From JAWLBY01 sp041687455 (GTDB lineage Bacteria; Pseudomonadota; Gammaproteobacteria; Xanthomonadales; Xanthomonadaceae): DNA of 64,000 bases. The translations under genes were made by a program, and so were the position numbers. Below the pieces are notes generated by a model, which had not been told where the DNA came from, ran no database searches, and saw only the letters and a list, made by a program, of their open reading frames with translations. Positions 50,216 to 59,067 of this stretch are shown piece after piece (within the stretch, counting starts at the first letter, position 1; every line of letters begins with the position of its first letter). The DNA is taken from positions 73,706 to 137,705 of the forward strand of contig JAWLBY010000012.1 in the NCBI GenBank assembly GCA_041687455.1, in the 5' to 3' direction.

Positions 50216-52123
50216 ATGCAGTATTCCCGCGCTTTGCTCGCGCTCGGCATCGCCGCCGCGCTGTCCGCCTGCACCGCCGAACAGGGCGGCGCGGTGGTCG
50301 ACAAGATCACCGAGACACCGGAGCAGTTCGTCGCCCGCGTCAATGCGACGATCGAGAAGACCACGCCGGAGATCACTTCCGCCGATTGGCTCGCGAACAC
50401 CTACATCAACGAGGACAGCCAGCGGGTGTCGGCGGCCGCCAACGAGCGCTGGCTCGGCATGCTGACCGGTTTCGTCAAGCAGGCGGCAATGTACGACGGC
50501 ATGGACATGCCGGCGGAGACCGCCCGTGCGCTGCAGCTACTCAAGCTCGGCACTTCCAACCCGGCACCGAGCGACCCGGCCAAGCTGTCCGAGCTGACCG
50601 CGATCACGTCGCGGATGCAGGCTGCCTACGGCTCAGGCAAGTACTGCACGGACCCGGCCGACAGCGCGACCTGCCGTGACCTCGGCCAGTTGTCGGAAGT
50701 GCTGGCCAAGAACCGCGACTACGCGGCACAGCTCGAGGCCTGGCGCGGCTGGCACTCGATCGCACCGCCGATGCGCGACGACTACCGCCGCTTCGCCGAG
50801 CTGGTCAACGAAGGCGCACGCGAGATCGGGTTTGCCGACGCCGGTGACATGTGGCGGTCCGGCTATGACATGAGCCCGGCCGACATGAAGGCCGAGACCG
50901 AGCGCCTGTGGGGCCAGGTCGAGCCGCTGTACCAGGATCTGCACTGCTACGTCCGCGACAAGCTGGTCGCCCGCTACGGCGAGCAGGGCCAGGTCGACGG
51001 CAAGATCCCGGCCCACCTGACCGGCAACATGTGGCAACAGGACTGGGGCAACCTGTGGGACTTCCTCGAGCCGTATCCGGGCCAGGGCAGCCTCGACATC
51101 AGCGGCGCGCTGCAGGCGCAGCGTGACAAGGCCTACGGCGAAGCGCTCGCCAAGGCCGGCCGCTCGCCGACCGCCGAGCAGATCGTCGATGCCAACGTCG
51201 CCGCCGACCGTGCCCAGGCGATCGCGATGACCCGACTCGCCGAGAGTTTCTATACCTCGCTCGGCATGCCGGCACTGCCGGACACGTTCTACACCGACTC
51301 GATGATGACCCAGCCGCGCGACCGCGACGTGGTCTGCCACGCCAGCGCCTGGCCGATGGACACCAAGGGTGACGTGCGCATCAAGATGTGCATCAAGCCG
51401 AACGAAGAAGAGCTGACGACGATCTATCACGAACTCGGCCATATCTTCTATTACATGGCCTACAAGGATCTGGCCCCGATCTTCCAGGGCGGTGCGCACG
51501 ACGGCTTCCACGAGGCGATCGGCGACACCATCGTGCTGTCGATGACACCGAAGTACCTGGCGTCGATCGGGCTGGTCGGCGATCCGACCGTGTCGGATCA
51601 GGCAACCATCAACGAGCAGATGCGGATGGCACTGGCAAAGGTCGCGTTCATGCCGTTCGGCCTGCTGATCGACCGCTGGCGCTGGGGTGTGTTCGACGGC
51701 TCGATCACGCCGGACAACTACAACCAGGCCTGGTGGGAGCTGAAGGCGAAATACCAGGGCGTGGCGCCGGCCGAGCCGCGCGGCGAGGAGCTCTTCGACC
51801 CGGCGGCGAAATACCACGTGCCGGGCAACACGCCGTACACACGCTATTTCCTGTCGCACATCCTGCAGTTCCAGTTCTACAAGGCGCTGTGCGATGCGTC
51901 CGGCCACAGCGGCCCGCTGCACACCTGCAGCTTCGCCAACAACCCGGAAGCCGGCCAGCGCTACTGGGCGATGCTGTCGAAGGGCTCCAGTCAGCCGTGG
52001 CAGCAGACCCTGAAGGAACTGACCGGCGGTGAGCAGATGGACGGTTCGGCCGTGCTCGAGTACTTCGCGCCACTGCAGGGCTGGCTGAAGGATCAGAACG
52101 CCGGCAAGAGCTGCGGCTGGTAA
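50216..52123 (+). CDS. M2 family peptidyl-dipeptidase lipoprotein (angiotensin-converting-enzyme-like)
   Basis: A 635-residue protein with a lipobox LSAC (Cys19). The zinc site is YHELGHIFYYMAYKD (HELGH at residues 405-409) and the third ligand is Glu433 in DGFHEAIGDTIVLSM. Other ACE-type stretches are GNMWQQDWGNLWDFLEPYPG, FYTDSMMTQPRDRDVVCHAS and PYTRYFLSHILQFQFYKALC. It removes C-terminal dipeptides and is a characteristic enzyme of xanthomonads. The gene is single, and a terminator follows. Confidence 0.95.
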   Translation: MQYSRALLALGIAAALSACTAEQGGAVVDKITETPEQFVARVNATIEKTTPEITSADWLANTYINEDSQRVSAAANERWLGMLTGFVKQAAMYDGMDMPAETARALQLLKLGTSNPAPSDPAKLSELTAITSRMQAAYGSGKYCTDPADSATCRDLGQLSEVLAKNRDYAAQLEAWRGWHSIAPPMRDDYRRFAELVNEGAREIGFADAGDMWRSGYDMSPADMKAETERLWGQVEPLYQDLHCYVRDKLVARYGEQGQVDGKIPAHLTGNMWQQDWGNLWDFLEPYPGQGSLDISGALQAQRDKAYGEALAKAGRSPTAEQIVDANVAADRAQAIAMTRLAESFYTSLGMPALPDTFYTDSMMTQPRDRDVVCHASAWPMDTKGDVRIKMCIKPNEEELTTIYHELGHIFYYMAYKDLAPIFQGGAHDGFHEAIGDTIVLSMTPKYLASIGLVGDPTVSDQATINEQMRMALAKVAFMPFGLLIDRWRWGVFDGSITPDNYNQAWWELKAKYQGVAPAEPRGEELFDPAAKYHVPGNTPYTRYFLSHILQFQFYKALCDASGHSGPLHTCSFANNPEAGQRYWAMLSKGSSQPWQQTLKELTGGEQMDGSAVLEYFAPLQGWLKDQNAGKSCGW

Positions 52124-52142
52124 CCGACGCAGCACAATTGCG

Positions 52143-52175
52143 CGACGGGGCCGGCGTCAGCCGGCCTCGTCGTTT
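52143..52175 (+). terminator. Terminator-like hairpin after the M2 peptidase gene
   Basis: CGACGGGGCCGGC-GTCA-GCCGGCCTCGTCG, a 13-bp stem with one G-T pair, followed by TTT. It ends the M2 peptidase transcript. It sits between convergent genes and may also serve the permease from the other side. Confidence 0.65.
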
Positions 52176-52189
52176 CCATGACCGGCTCG

Positions 52190-52774
52190 TTACCCTTGGC
52201 AGCAGCGACGCCGATCGCCCGAGTACAGCACGTTGCCGGCACTGCGCCGCAGCCACGGCACGAGGTCGAACCAGACCGCGAACATCGCCGTGATCGCCAG
52301 CGCCGGCACGCTCAGCAACAGCGCCGGCTTGGCCAGTTCGAGCAGATCGACCGCGCCGACTTCGCCGCGCACCTGCTGCGCTACCAGCCCGACCACGATC
52401 AGCAGTGCGAACACCGCCATGTGGCTGGCCCACTTGGCAAGCAGATAGCCGCTGCGGGTCATCGGCGTCGCGACCAGCAACTGCCAGACCCGGGTGTCGA
52501 TGTCGCGGCTCAGCGTGCCGCGCACGACGTAGAAGCCGGCCAGCGACAGCAACGTGCAGAATTCCAGCGCCAGCACGATGCCGATCCAGGCACTGGAGTA
52601 ATCGCCGCGCGTGCCGCGCCCGAACGACACCGTCAGGTAGCCGGCATCGGCGGCCGGAAAGCACCACCAGGTGAACGCGGTCAGCAACGCCAGCACCACC
52701 CAGAACCGCAGCGATCGCATGCGCTCCAGCAGGTCGGCGCGGAGGATCGCGAGGAAGCGCCGCCACGCGGCCAT
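52190..52774 (-). CDS. ABC-2 type permease, C-terminally truncated
   Basis: A 194-residue remnant. It begins normally (RRFLAILRADLLERMRSLRF, then a helix and FPAADAGYLTVSFGRGTRGD) and holds three or four helices (SSAWIGIVLALEFCTLLSLA, ALLIVVGLVAQQVRGEVGAV). After LRRSAGNVLY it stops with a foreign tail SGDRRRCCQG. Related permeases are about 400-550 residues and continue with more helices from this point. Only 66 bp separate the stop from the convergent M2 peptidase, so the missing half is not here. The ATPase upstream is intact. Either a deletion or a short functional form. Confidence 0.6.
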   Translation of the reverse strand: MAAWRRFLAILRADLLERMRSLRFWVVLALLTAFTWWCFPAADAGYLTVSFGRGTRGDYSSAWIGIVLALEFCTLLSLAGFYVVRGTLSRDIDTRVWQLLVATPMTRSGYLLAKWASHMAVFALLIVVGLVAQQVRGEVGAVDLLELAKPALLLSVPALAITAMFAVWFDLVPWLRRSAGNVLYSGDRRRCCQG

Positions 52775-52775
52775 G

Positions 52776-53660
52776 TCAGCAGCCCTCCGTGCGTCCGAGC
52801 AGCCAGACGTAGGCCGATTCGAGGTCGGCCGCGACCGGCTCGGCGTCGTCGCTCGGCGCGACATCGCCGACCACCCGCACGCGGATGCCGTCGGAGCGCC
52901 GCAGCGCACTGCTGATCCGGAACCGGCTGCGCACCTCGGCCAGCCGCTCCGGGGCGATCCGCCAATCCCAGACATGTCCCTCGGCGGCCTGCAGCAGGCG
53001 CTCCGGACTGCCGTGGAACAGCAGCCGGCCTTGTCCGATCGCCGCCAGGTCGGTCGCGCTCGACTCGATGTCGGAAACGATGTGGGTCGACAGGATCACC
53101 AGCCTTTCGCCGCCGAGCTCGGCCAGCAGATGCCGGAACCGCATCCGCTCCTCCGGATCGAGCCCGACGGTCGGCTCGTCGACGATCAGCAGCCGCGGGT
53201 CGTTCAGCAGTGCCTGCGCAATGCCGACCCGCTGCCGCATGCCGCCGGAGAACTCGCCGAGCCGCCGCCGGCCGACCTCGGCCAGCCCGACCCGCGCGAG
53301 GCAGTCGGCGACACGCTCGCGGATCGAGCGCGCCGGCAGGCCCTTGACCGCGGCCAGAAAGCTCAGAAACTCGGTCGCGTCGAGCGCGGCATAGACGCCG
53401 AAGTCCTGCGGCAGATAGCCGAGCTCGACACGCAGCGCGTCCGGCTCGGCGACGATGTCGGTACCGTTCCAGCGGACCCGGCCTGCAGTCGGCCGCGACA
53501 GCGTGGCCAATACCCGCATCAGCGTCGACTTGCCGGCGCCGTTCGGGCCGAGCAGGCCGACGATGCCGGCACCGAGCTCGAGATCGAGGCCGCTGATCGC
53601 CCGGTGGCCACCCGGATAACGGAAATCGACCGACTCGAGGGACAGGCAGGTGCTGGACAT
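52776..53660 (-). CDS. ABC transporter ATP-binding protein (CcmA/YtrB-like)
   Basis: A 294-residue ATPase with Walker A GLLGPNGAGKSTLMRVLATL, Q-loop ELGYLPQDFGVYAALDATE, signature EFSGGMRQRVGIAQALLNDP, Walker B LLIVDEPTVGLDPEERMRFR and H-loop ILSTHIVSDIESSATD. The C-terminal 70 residues are a family-specific domain. It starts 17 nt downstream of a 24-bp palindrome and precedes the truncated permease. This pattern matches ABC operons controlled by YtrA-type GntR repressors in xanthomonads, although the repressor gene is not in the window. Confidence 0.9.
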   Translation of the reverse strand: MSSTCLSLESVDFRYPGGHRAISGLDLELGAGIVGLLGPNGAGKSTLMRVLATLSRPTAGRVRWNGTDIVAEPDALRVELGYLPQDFGVYAALDATEFLSFLAAVKGLPARSIRERVADCLARVGLAEVGRRRLGEFSGGMRQRVGIAQALLNDPRLLIVDEPTVGLDPEERMRFRHLLAELGGERLVILSTHIVSDIESSATDLAAIGQGRLLFHGSPERLLQAAEGHVWDWRIAPERLAEVRSRFRISSALRRSDGIRVRVVGDVAPSDDAEPVAADLESAYVWLLGRTEGC

Positions 53661-53676
53661 GGCGGATGCCTAGAAT

Positions 53677-53700
53677 GGTGTTATAGGTACCTATAACACC
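53677..53700. promoter_or_regulatory. Perfect 24-bp palindrome of the GGTG-N16-CACC form, likely YtrA-type operator
   Basis: The half site GGTGTTATAGGT is followed by its exact reverse complement ACCTATAACACC. The outer GGTG and CACC are separated by exactly 16 bp, the spacing I recall for YtrA/GntR operators in Xanthomonas. It lies just before the ATPase start and overlaps a possible TATAAC -10 for the minus-strand operon, so binding would block transcription. Confidence 0.75.
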
Positions 53701-53755
53701 AGACAAGCGACACACAAGCCACCACCGCACAAACCGCGCGGGAGCGCGCCCGGAC

Positions 53756-54418
53756 CTACCCGGCGCCGTAGCGCCGGTGCGTGGCTATCCAGTCCGCGAC
53801 TGCCGGCGGCAACCCGGCCGGGCGCCGTTCACCGGCCGCCAATGCAGCCCGGATTGCGGTCGACGCATGGCCCGAGACCGGCTGCGCCAGCACCACGCAC
53901 TGCCCGGCCGGCGAGCAGCGCAGGGCCGCCGGATCCACGACCGGCGCCGACACGCCATCCGGCCAGGCCGCCGTACCGAACCGCAACGCGATGCCCGGCC
54001 GCGGGAATACCGCCAGATGCGCCAGCCGCAGCAGCTCGCGCCAGCGATGCCAGCTCGGCAGACCGAGGAATGCGTCGGCGCCGAGCAGCAGGATCAGCGG
54101 AACGTGCGGGCCGATCTCGCGGCGCAGGTCGGCCAGCGTGTCGACCATGTACGAGCGGCCGCCGCGGCGGATCTCGCGCTGGTCGATCACGAACCGATCA
54201 TCGTCGCCGAACGCCAGCCGCAGCATCTCGACCCGCTCGGCGGCCGATGCCTGCGGCGGCGCCCGATGCGGCGGATCGCCGGCCGGGATCAGTCTGACCT
54301 GACCGACGCCGAGCGCATCGGCAGCCGCCGCGGCGACCGCGACATGCCCTTCGTGAACCGGATCGAACGTACCGCCGAAGACCAGCACCGGGCCACCGGA
54401 CGCGGTGGCCTCGCTCAT
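53756..54418 (-). CDS. nadD: Nicotinate-nucleotide adenylyltransferase
   Basis: A 220-residue enzyme converting nicotinate mononucleotide to deamido-NAD. Motifs are VFGGTFDPVHEGHVAVA (GxFxPxHxGH), RLIPAGDPPHR, EMLRLAFGDDDRFVID, LLLGADAFLGLPSWHRW and the C-terminal SGHASTAIRAALAAGE (ISxTxIR type). Its start overlaps the holA stop as ATGA. Together with nadA at 3191-4246, the window holds two NAD synthesis genes, far apart. Confidence 0.96.
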   Translation of the reverse strand: MSEATASGGPVLVFGGTFDPVHEGHVAVAAAAADALGVGQVRLIPAGDPPHRAPPQASAAERVEMLRLAFGDDDRFVIDQREIRRGGRSYMVDTLADLRREIGPHVPLILLLGADAFLGLPSWHRWRELLRLAHLAVFPRPGIALRFGTAAWPDGVSAPVVDPAALRCSPAGQCVVLAQPVSGHASTAIRAALAAGERRPAGLPPAVADWIATHRRYGAG

Positions 54419-55443
54419 CGCGCCAGCAACGCGCCGGCGGAAGGGTCGGCCAGTGCCACCAGCATCCGCTCGAACTGCAGCCACGGATCGCCGTCGCCGC
54501 GACCCTTCGAACTGCGCTCGATCGCCGCACAGGCGCCGAGCAGCCGCTCGTAGTGGGCGACGCCAGCGCGCGCGAGCGCCCGCTTGAACAGCGGCTGCCG
54601 AGCTTCGAACACCCGCGCGTCGCGCATCGCCTGGGCGAGGTTGCCGCCGCTGTCGCGGATCGCCGAAAGCTGCGCCAGCAGGCTGACCTGCGATCCGACC
54701 CAGGCCAGCAGCGGCGGCACCTGACCGCCTTCGGCGCGCAACCCGCGCAGCATCCGCAGCGCACGCGCCGCATCGCCTCCGAGCGCCGCCTCGGCCAGCC
54801 CGAACACGTCGAAGCGCGCACTGTCGGCGACCAGGTGCTGCATCCGGGCCAGATCGACCGGCTGGCCGTTGGCGAGCAGCGCCAGCTTGTCGATTTCCTG
54901 CGCCGCCGCGAGCAGATTGCCCTCGACCCGCTCGGCCAGCAGCTCGACCGCGTCCTGGGCGGCCTCGACCCCGCGCGACCGCAGCCGACGCGCGATCCAG
55001 CCGGGCAGTTCACTGCCTTTCAGCGGCCAGACCTGCACGAAACTGCCGGCTTTCTCGACCGCCCGAGACCAGCCGCCCTCGTGCTGCCGGCTCCAGTCGC
55101 CGGCGCTGATCAGCAGGCACACGTCCGGCGGCGGATCGGCGCAGAACGCCTCGATGACCGCCCCGCCCTCCTTGCCGGGCTTGCCGGTAGGCAACCGCAG
55201 GTCGAGCAGTCGCCGCGACGAGAACAGCGACATCGCGCCGAAACTCGCCTGCAGTGCGCTCCAGTCGAAACCGGTACCGCTCTCGAACACTTCGCGCTCG
55301 GCGAAACCGAGCGCCCTGGCCCGCGCGCGAACGGCATCGGCCGCCTCGAGACGCAGCAGATCCTCGCTGCCGGCGATCAGATAGACCGACGCCAGCCGAT
55401 CTGCGGCGAGCTGGCGTTCGAGTTGTTGCGGGCTGATCGGCAT
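54415..55443 (-). CDS. holA: DNA polymerase III subunit delta
   Basis: A 342-residue clamp-loader subunit that opens the beta clamp. Motifs are LASVYLIAGSEDLLRLEAAD, ESGTGFDWSALQASFGAMSL, FSSRRLLDLRLPTGKPGKEG, NLLAAAQEIDKLALLANGQP and RFDVFGLAEAALGGDAARAL. It is coupled to nadD and follows lptE and leuS, the standard order. Confidence 0.95.
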   Translation of the reverse strand: MPISPQQLERQLAADRLASVYLIAGSEDLLRLEAADAVRARARALGFAEREVFESGTGFDWSALQASFGAMSLFSSRRLLDLRLPTGKPGKEGGAVIEAFCADPPPDVCLLISAGDWSRQHEGGWSRAVEKAGSFVQVWPLKGSELPGWIARRLRSRGVEAAQDAVELLAERVEGNLLAAAQEIDKLALLANGQPVDLARMQHLVADSARFDVFGLAEAALGGDAARALRMLRGLRAEGGQVPPLLAWVGSQVSLLAQLSAIRDSGGNLAQAMRDARVFEARQPLFKRALARAGVAHYERLLGACAAIERSSKGRGDGDPWLQFERMLVALADPSAGALLAR

Positions 55444-55549
55444 CGGGACATTGTACGGGGATGACGACCGCTCGCCCCCGGGTGGCTTCGCACGGACACG
55501 GCGGTAACTGCCGTTCGGGGCCAGGCCGACGCGTCATGCTTCGGCCGGA

Positions 55550-55585
55550 CCCTCACCCCAACCCGTCTCCCACGCAGAGAGGGGC
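55550..55585. repeat. CCCTCACCCC..CTCTCCC palindromic repeat
   Basis: One copy of the CCCCTCTCCC family in the orientation starting CCCTCACCCCAACCC, with a slightly decayed stem (GTCTCCC with GAGAGGGG). It fills most of the 176-bp lptE-holA gap. Confidence 0.75.
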
Positions 55586-55619
55586 TCGAGGAGCGCTCGC
55601 CTGTGCGACCGCGACGCCG

Positions 55620-56102
55620 TCAGCCGCGCAGCGCGGCGTCGATCCGTCGAAGCACGGCGGCCACCATGTCGCGCTCGATTTCCGAGCGAACGATGTCCTG
55701 CTCGGCCGGACTGCCGATCGCCTGCGCCGTGTCGAACTCATAGGCGCGCTCGAGCTGCACCGGCTGGCGCGGCACCACGACCTCGCCGCGGGCATCGATC
55801 AGCTCGAACTCGACCGTGTAGCGCAACGCGTACTCCTGCACGCGACCGCTCGCGCCGATCGCCAGCGGCACCTGCTCGACGCGGGCGACCGGCACCCGCA
55901 GCACGGCGGCGTCGCCGGTCTCGACGAACAGCGCGCCGGCCCGCCGCAGCGACTGTTCCAGGCCGCGGCCGAGCGGCGAATACGGGTCGGCGATCTCGAG
56001 CCGCAGCGCGCTCAGCTCGCTCGGCAACTGCAGCTCCTTGCGGAGCTGGAAGCCGCAGCCGGCGAGCAACGCGAGGAGGGTCAGCAGGGCAATGCGATGC
56101 AT
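55620..56102 (-). CDS. lptE: LPS assembly lipoprotein LptE
   Basis: A 160-residue lipoprotein with signal MHRIALLTLLALLAGC (lipobox Cys16) and FQLRKELQLPSELSALRLEI, the LptE start after the Cys. SPLGRGLEQSLRRAGALFVE and TVEFELIDARGEVVVPRQPV follow, and the end is IERDMVAAVLRRIDAAL. It plugs LptD in the outer membrane. A frame remains open upstream, but the lipobox fixes the ATG at 56102. Confidence 0.94.
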   Translation of the reverse strand: MHRIALLTLLALLAGCGFQLRKELQLPSELSALRLEIADPYSPLGRGLEQSLRRAGALFVETGDAAVLRVPVARVEQVPLAIGASGRVQEYALRYTVEFELIDARGEVVVPRQPVQLERAYEFDTAQAIGSPAEQDIVRSEIERDMVAAVLRRIDAALRG

Positions 56103-56224
56103 CGAAGTCTTCCATGGCGCCGCAATGGCGTGAGCGGCAGGCGGCAAGCCTAGCAAAATGGATCGCTGCATTCGCCGATCATCGCTCCGGCCGAAGCCGG
56201 TCGGAGCGCGCCGCGCGGGCCGGC

Positions 56225-56254
56225 GACTCCCGATTCCCGAATCCCCGCTCCCGC
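56225..56254. repeat. GGGATTCGGGATT-family repeat before the leuS stop
   Basis: GACTCCCGATTCCCGAATCC and following bases are a copy of the element at 18654 and 18778, lying immediately after the leuS stop codon on the minus strand. A palindrome CCGGCCGAAGCCGG precedes it at about 56190-56205. Confidence 0.75.
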
Positions 56255-58852
56255 TCACGCCACCACGATATTGACGATCTTGCCCGGCACCACGATCAGC
56301 TTGCGCACGGTCTGGCCCTCGACGAACTTCGCGACCGTCGGGTCGGCCAGCGCCGCGGCCTCGATCGCTTCGCGCGCGGCATCGACCGATACCTCGATCT
56401 GTCCGCGCAGCTTGCCGTTGACCTGCACCGCCAACGTCACGCTGTCGCGCTTGAGTGCATTCGGGTCGGCCTTCGGGAACGGCAGATCCTCGAGCAGCGT
56501 TTCCGGGTGGCCGAGCGCCTGCCACAGGTGGTGGCACAGGTGCGGCGCAACCGGGTTCAGCAGCAGCACGATCGCCTGCCAGGCCTCATGCTGGACCGCA
56601 CGACCCTGCTCGCTGTCGTCATCGAACCTGACCAGCGCGTTGACCAGCTCCATCACCGCCGCGATCGCGGTATTGAACGTGTAGCGCCGCGCGTAGTCGT
56701 CGCCGACCTTGTCGATCGTCTCGTGCAGCTTGCGCCGCAGCGCCTTCTGCTCGGCGGTCAGTCGCGCCGGTTCGAGCAACGACACCTGACCATTCGCGAC
56801 ATGCTTCTGCACCTGCGCATACAGCCGGCGCAGGAACCGCGACATGCCTTCGACGCCGGCCTCGCTCCACTCCAGGCTCTGCTCCGGCGGGGCGGCGAAC
56901 ATCGAGAACAGCCTGACCGTGTCGGCACCGAAGCGCTCGACCATGCTGTGCGGGTCGACGCCGTTGTTCTTCGACTTCGACATCTTCTCGATGCCGCCGA
57001 TCTCGACCGGCTGGCCGTCGGCGGCGAGCCGCGCACCGACCACGCGACCGCGCTCGTCGCGATCGATCTCGACCTCGGCCGGGTTGAACCAGGTCTTCGA
57101 ACCATCGGCTTCGCTGCGGTAGAACGTCTCGGCGATCACCATGCCCTGGCACAGCAGGTGGGTGGCCGGCTCGCTGCTCTTCACGAAGCCGGTGTCGCGC
57201 AGCAGCTTGTGGTAGAAGCGGAAGTACAGCAGGTGCAGGATCGCGTGCTCGATGCCGCCGATGTACTGGTCGACCGGCAGCCAGTAGTTGGCGCGCTGGT
57301 CGACCATGTCCGGCGCGTGCGGCGAGGTGTAGCGCGCGTAGTACCAGCTCGATTCCATGAAGGTATCGAACGTGTCGGTTTCGCGTTCGGCCGGGCCGCC
57401 GCACTTCGGGCAGGTCGTCTTGCGCCACTCCGGATCGGTCTTGATCGGCGAACCGGTCCCGGAAAACGCGACGTCTTCCGGCAGTCGCACCGGCAACTGT
57501 TCTTCCGGCACCGGCACCGCGTCGCACTTCGCGCAATAGATGATCGGGATCGGGCAGCCCCAGTAGCGTTGCCGCGACACGCCCCAGTCGCGCAGACGGA
57601 AGTTGACCCGGCGCTCGGCCTTGCCGCCGAGTACCTCGGCGATGCGGTCGAACGCCTGCCTGTAGTTCAGGCCGTCGAGCACGCCGGAGTTGATGATGCG
57701 CATCGACGGATGCGTCTTGTCGCCGTACCAGTCCTGCCACTGCTGCGCATCGTAGGTTTCGCCGTCGACTGCGATGACCTGCCTGATCGGCAGCCCATAC
57801 TTCGTCGCAAACTCGAAGTCGCGCTGGTCGTGCCCCGGCACCGCCATCACCGCACCGGTGCCGTAGCTCATCAGCACGAAATTGGCGACCCAGATCGGGA
57901 CCTGTTCGCCGCTGACCGGATGGATCGCGAAGCGGCCGGTCGGCATGCCGCGCTTTTCCTGCGTCTCGAGCTCGGCCTCCGACACACCGCCGCGGCGGCA
58001 CTCGGCGATGAACCCGGCCAGCGCCGGGTCATGCTCGGCGGCGGCAACCGCGATCGGGTGCTCGGCGGCGACCGCCATGTAGGTCACGCCCATCAGCGTG
58101 TCGGGACGGGTCGTGAAGATCCGCAACGCATCGGCCGAGCCTTCGACGGCGAAATCGACCTCGAGCCCTTCCGAGCGACCGATCCAGTTGCGCTGCATGG
58201 TCTTGACCGAGTCCGGCCAGCCCGGCAGTTCGTCGAGGCCATCGAGCAGTTCCTGCGCGTACGCAGTGATCTTCAGGAACCACTGCGGAATCTCGCGCTT
58301 CTCGACCAGCGCCCCCGACCGCCAGCCACGGCCGTCGATGACCTGTTCGTTGGCGAGCACGGTCTGGTCGACCGGATCCCAGTTGACGACCGAGTTCTTG
58401 CGGTAGACGAGGCCCTTTTCGAACAGCCGGGTGAACATCCGCTGCTCGTGGACGTAGTAGTCCGGCCGGCAGGTGGCGAACTCGCGCGACCAGTCGATCG
58501 CGTAGCCGAGCGACTGCAACTGGCCGCGCATGTGCTCGATGTTCGCGTAGGTCCACGCGGCCGGCGCAGTCTGGTGCTTGATCGCGGCGTTCTCGGCCGG
58601 CAGCCCGAATGCGTCCCAGCCCATCGGCTGCAGCACGTTGTAGCCGAGCATCCGGCGGTGCCGGCTGATCACGTCGCCGATCGTGTAGTTGCGCACGTGG
58701 CCCATGTGCAGCGCACCGGACGGATACGGCAGCATCGACAGGCAGAAGTACTTCGGCCGGGCAGGATCCTCGACCACCTCGAAGGCGCGGGAGCGCTCCC
58801 AGAACGCCTGGGCGGCGGCTTCGATCGACTTCGGTTCGTAGTGCTCGTGCAT
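56255..58852 (-). CDS. leuS: Leucyl-tRNA synthetase
   Basis: An 865-residue class I synthetase. The HIGH motif region is MLPYPSGALHMGHVRNYTIG near residue 40, and the KMSKS loop is IEKMSKSKNNGVDPH near residue 620. The CP1 editing domain (FTTRPDTLMGVTYMAVAAEH, YGTGAVMAVPGHDQRDFEFA) and a zinc-like CPKCGG are present. Length matches E. coli. The ATG at 58852 (MHEHYEPKSIEAAAQAFWER) is the family start. lptE and holA follow. Confidence 0.98.
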   Translation of the reverse strand: MHEHYEPKSIEAAAQAFWERSRAFEVVEDPARPKYFCLSMLPYPSGALHMGHVRNYTIGDVISRHRRMLGYNVLQPMGWDAFGLPAENAAIKHQTAPAAWTYANIEHMRGQLQSLGYAIDWSREFATCRPDYYVHEQRMFTRLFEKGLVYRKNSVVNWDPVDQTVLANEQVIDGRGWRSGALVEKREIPQWFLKITAYAQELLDGLDELPGWPDSVKTMQRNWIGRSEGLEVDFAVEGSADALRIFTTRPDTLMGVTYMAVAAEHPIAVAAAEHDPALAGFIAECRRGGVSEAELETQEKRGMPTGRFAIHPVSGEQVPIWVANFVLMSYGTGAVMAVPGHDQRDFEFATKYGLPIRQVIAVDGETYDAQQWQDWYGDKTHPSMRIINSGVLDGLNYRQAFDRIAEVLGGKAERRVNFRLRDWGVSRQRYWGCPIPIIYCAKCDAVPVPEEQLPVRLPEDVAFSGTGSPIKTDPEWRKTTCPKCGGPAERETDTFDTFMESSWYYARYTSPHAPDMVDQRANYWLPVDQYIGGIEHAILHLLYFRFYHKLLRDTGFVKSSEPATHLLCQGMVIAETFYRSEADGSKTWFNPAEVEIDRDERGRVVGARLAADGQPVEIGGIEKMSKSKNNGVDPHSMVERFGADTVRLFSMFAAPPEQSLEWSEAGVEGMSRFLRRLYAQVQKHVANGQVSLLEPARLTAEQKALRRKLHETIDKVGDDYARRYTFNTAIAAVMELVNALVRFDDDSEQGRAVQHEAWQAIVLLLNPVAPHLCHHLWQALGHPETLLEDLPFPKADPNALKRDSVTLAVQVNGKLRGQIEVSVDAAREAIEAAALADPTVAKFVEGQTVRKLIVVPGKIVNIVVA

Positions 58853-59067
58853 GACGTTGCGGTGCGGCAGGAAAAGTCGTGCAGCGTAGCGCAGGGCCGG
58901 CTGGCGGGAAAGGCGGCGACGCCGGGCGGCTTCGGCCGCAGGCTGGTGATCGTTGCCCGGCGAGGCACGCAAGACAGCGGTCGAGGCCGCTCCCGGCACC
59001 GTCGGCGGCCCACTGCAGCGGTCCGACTGACTAAACTGCGCGGCTGCGACCGCATGCCGGAGAACCG

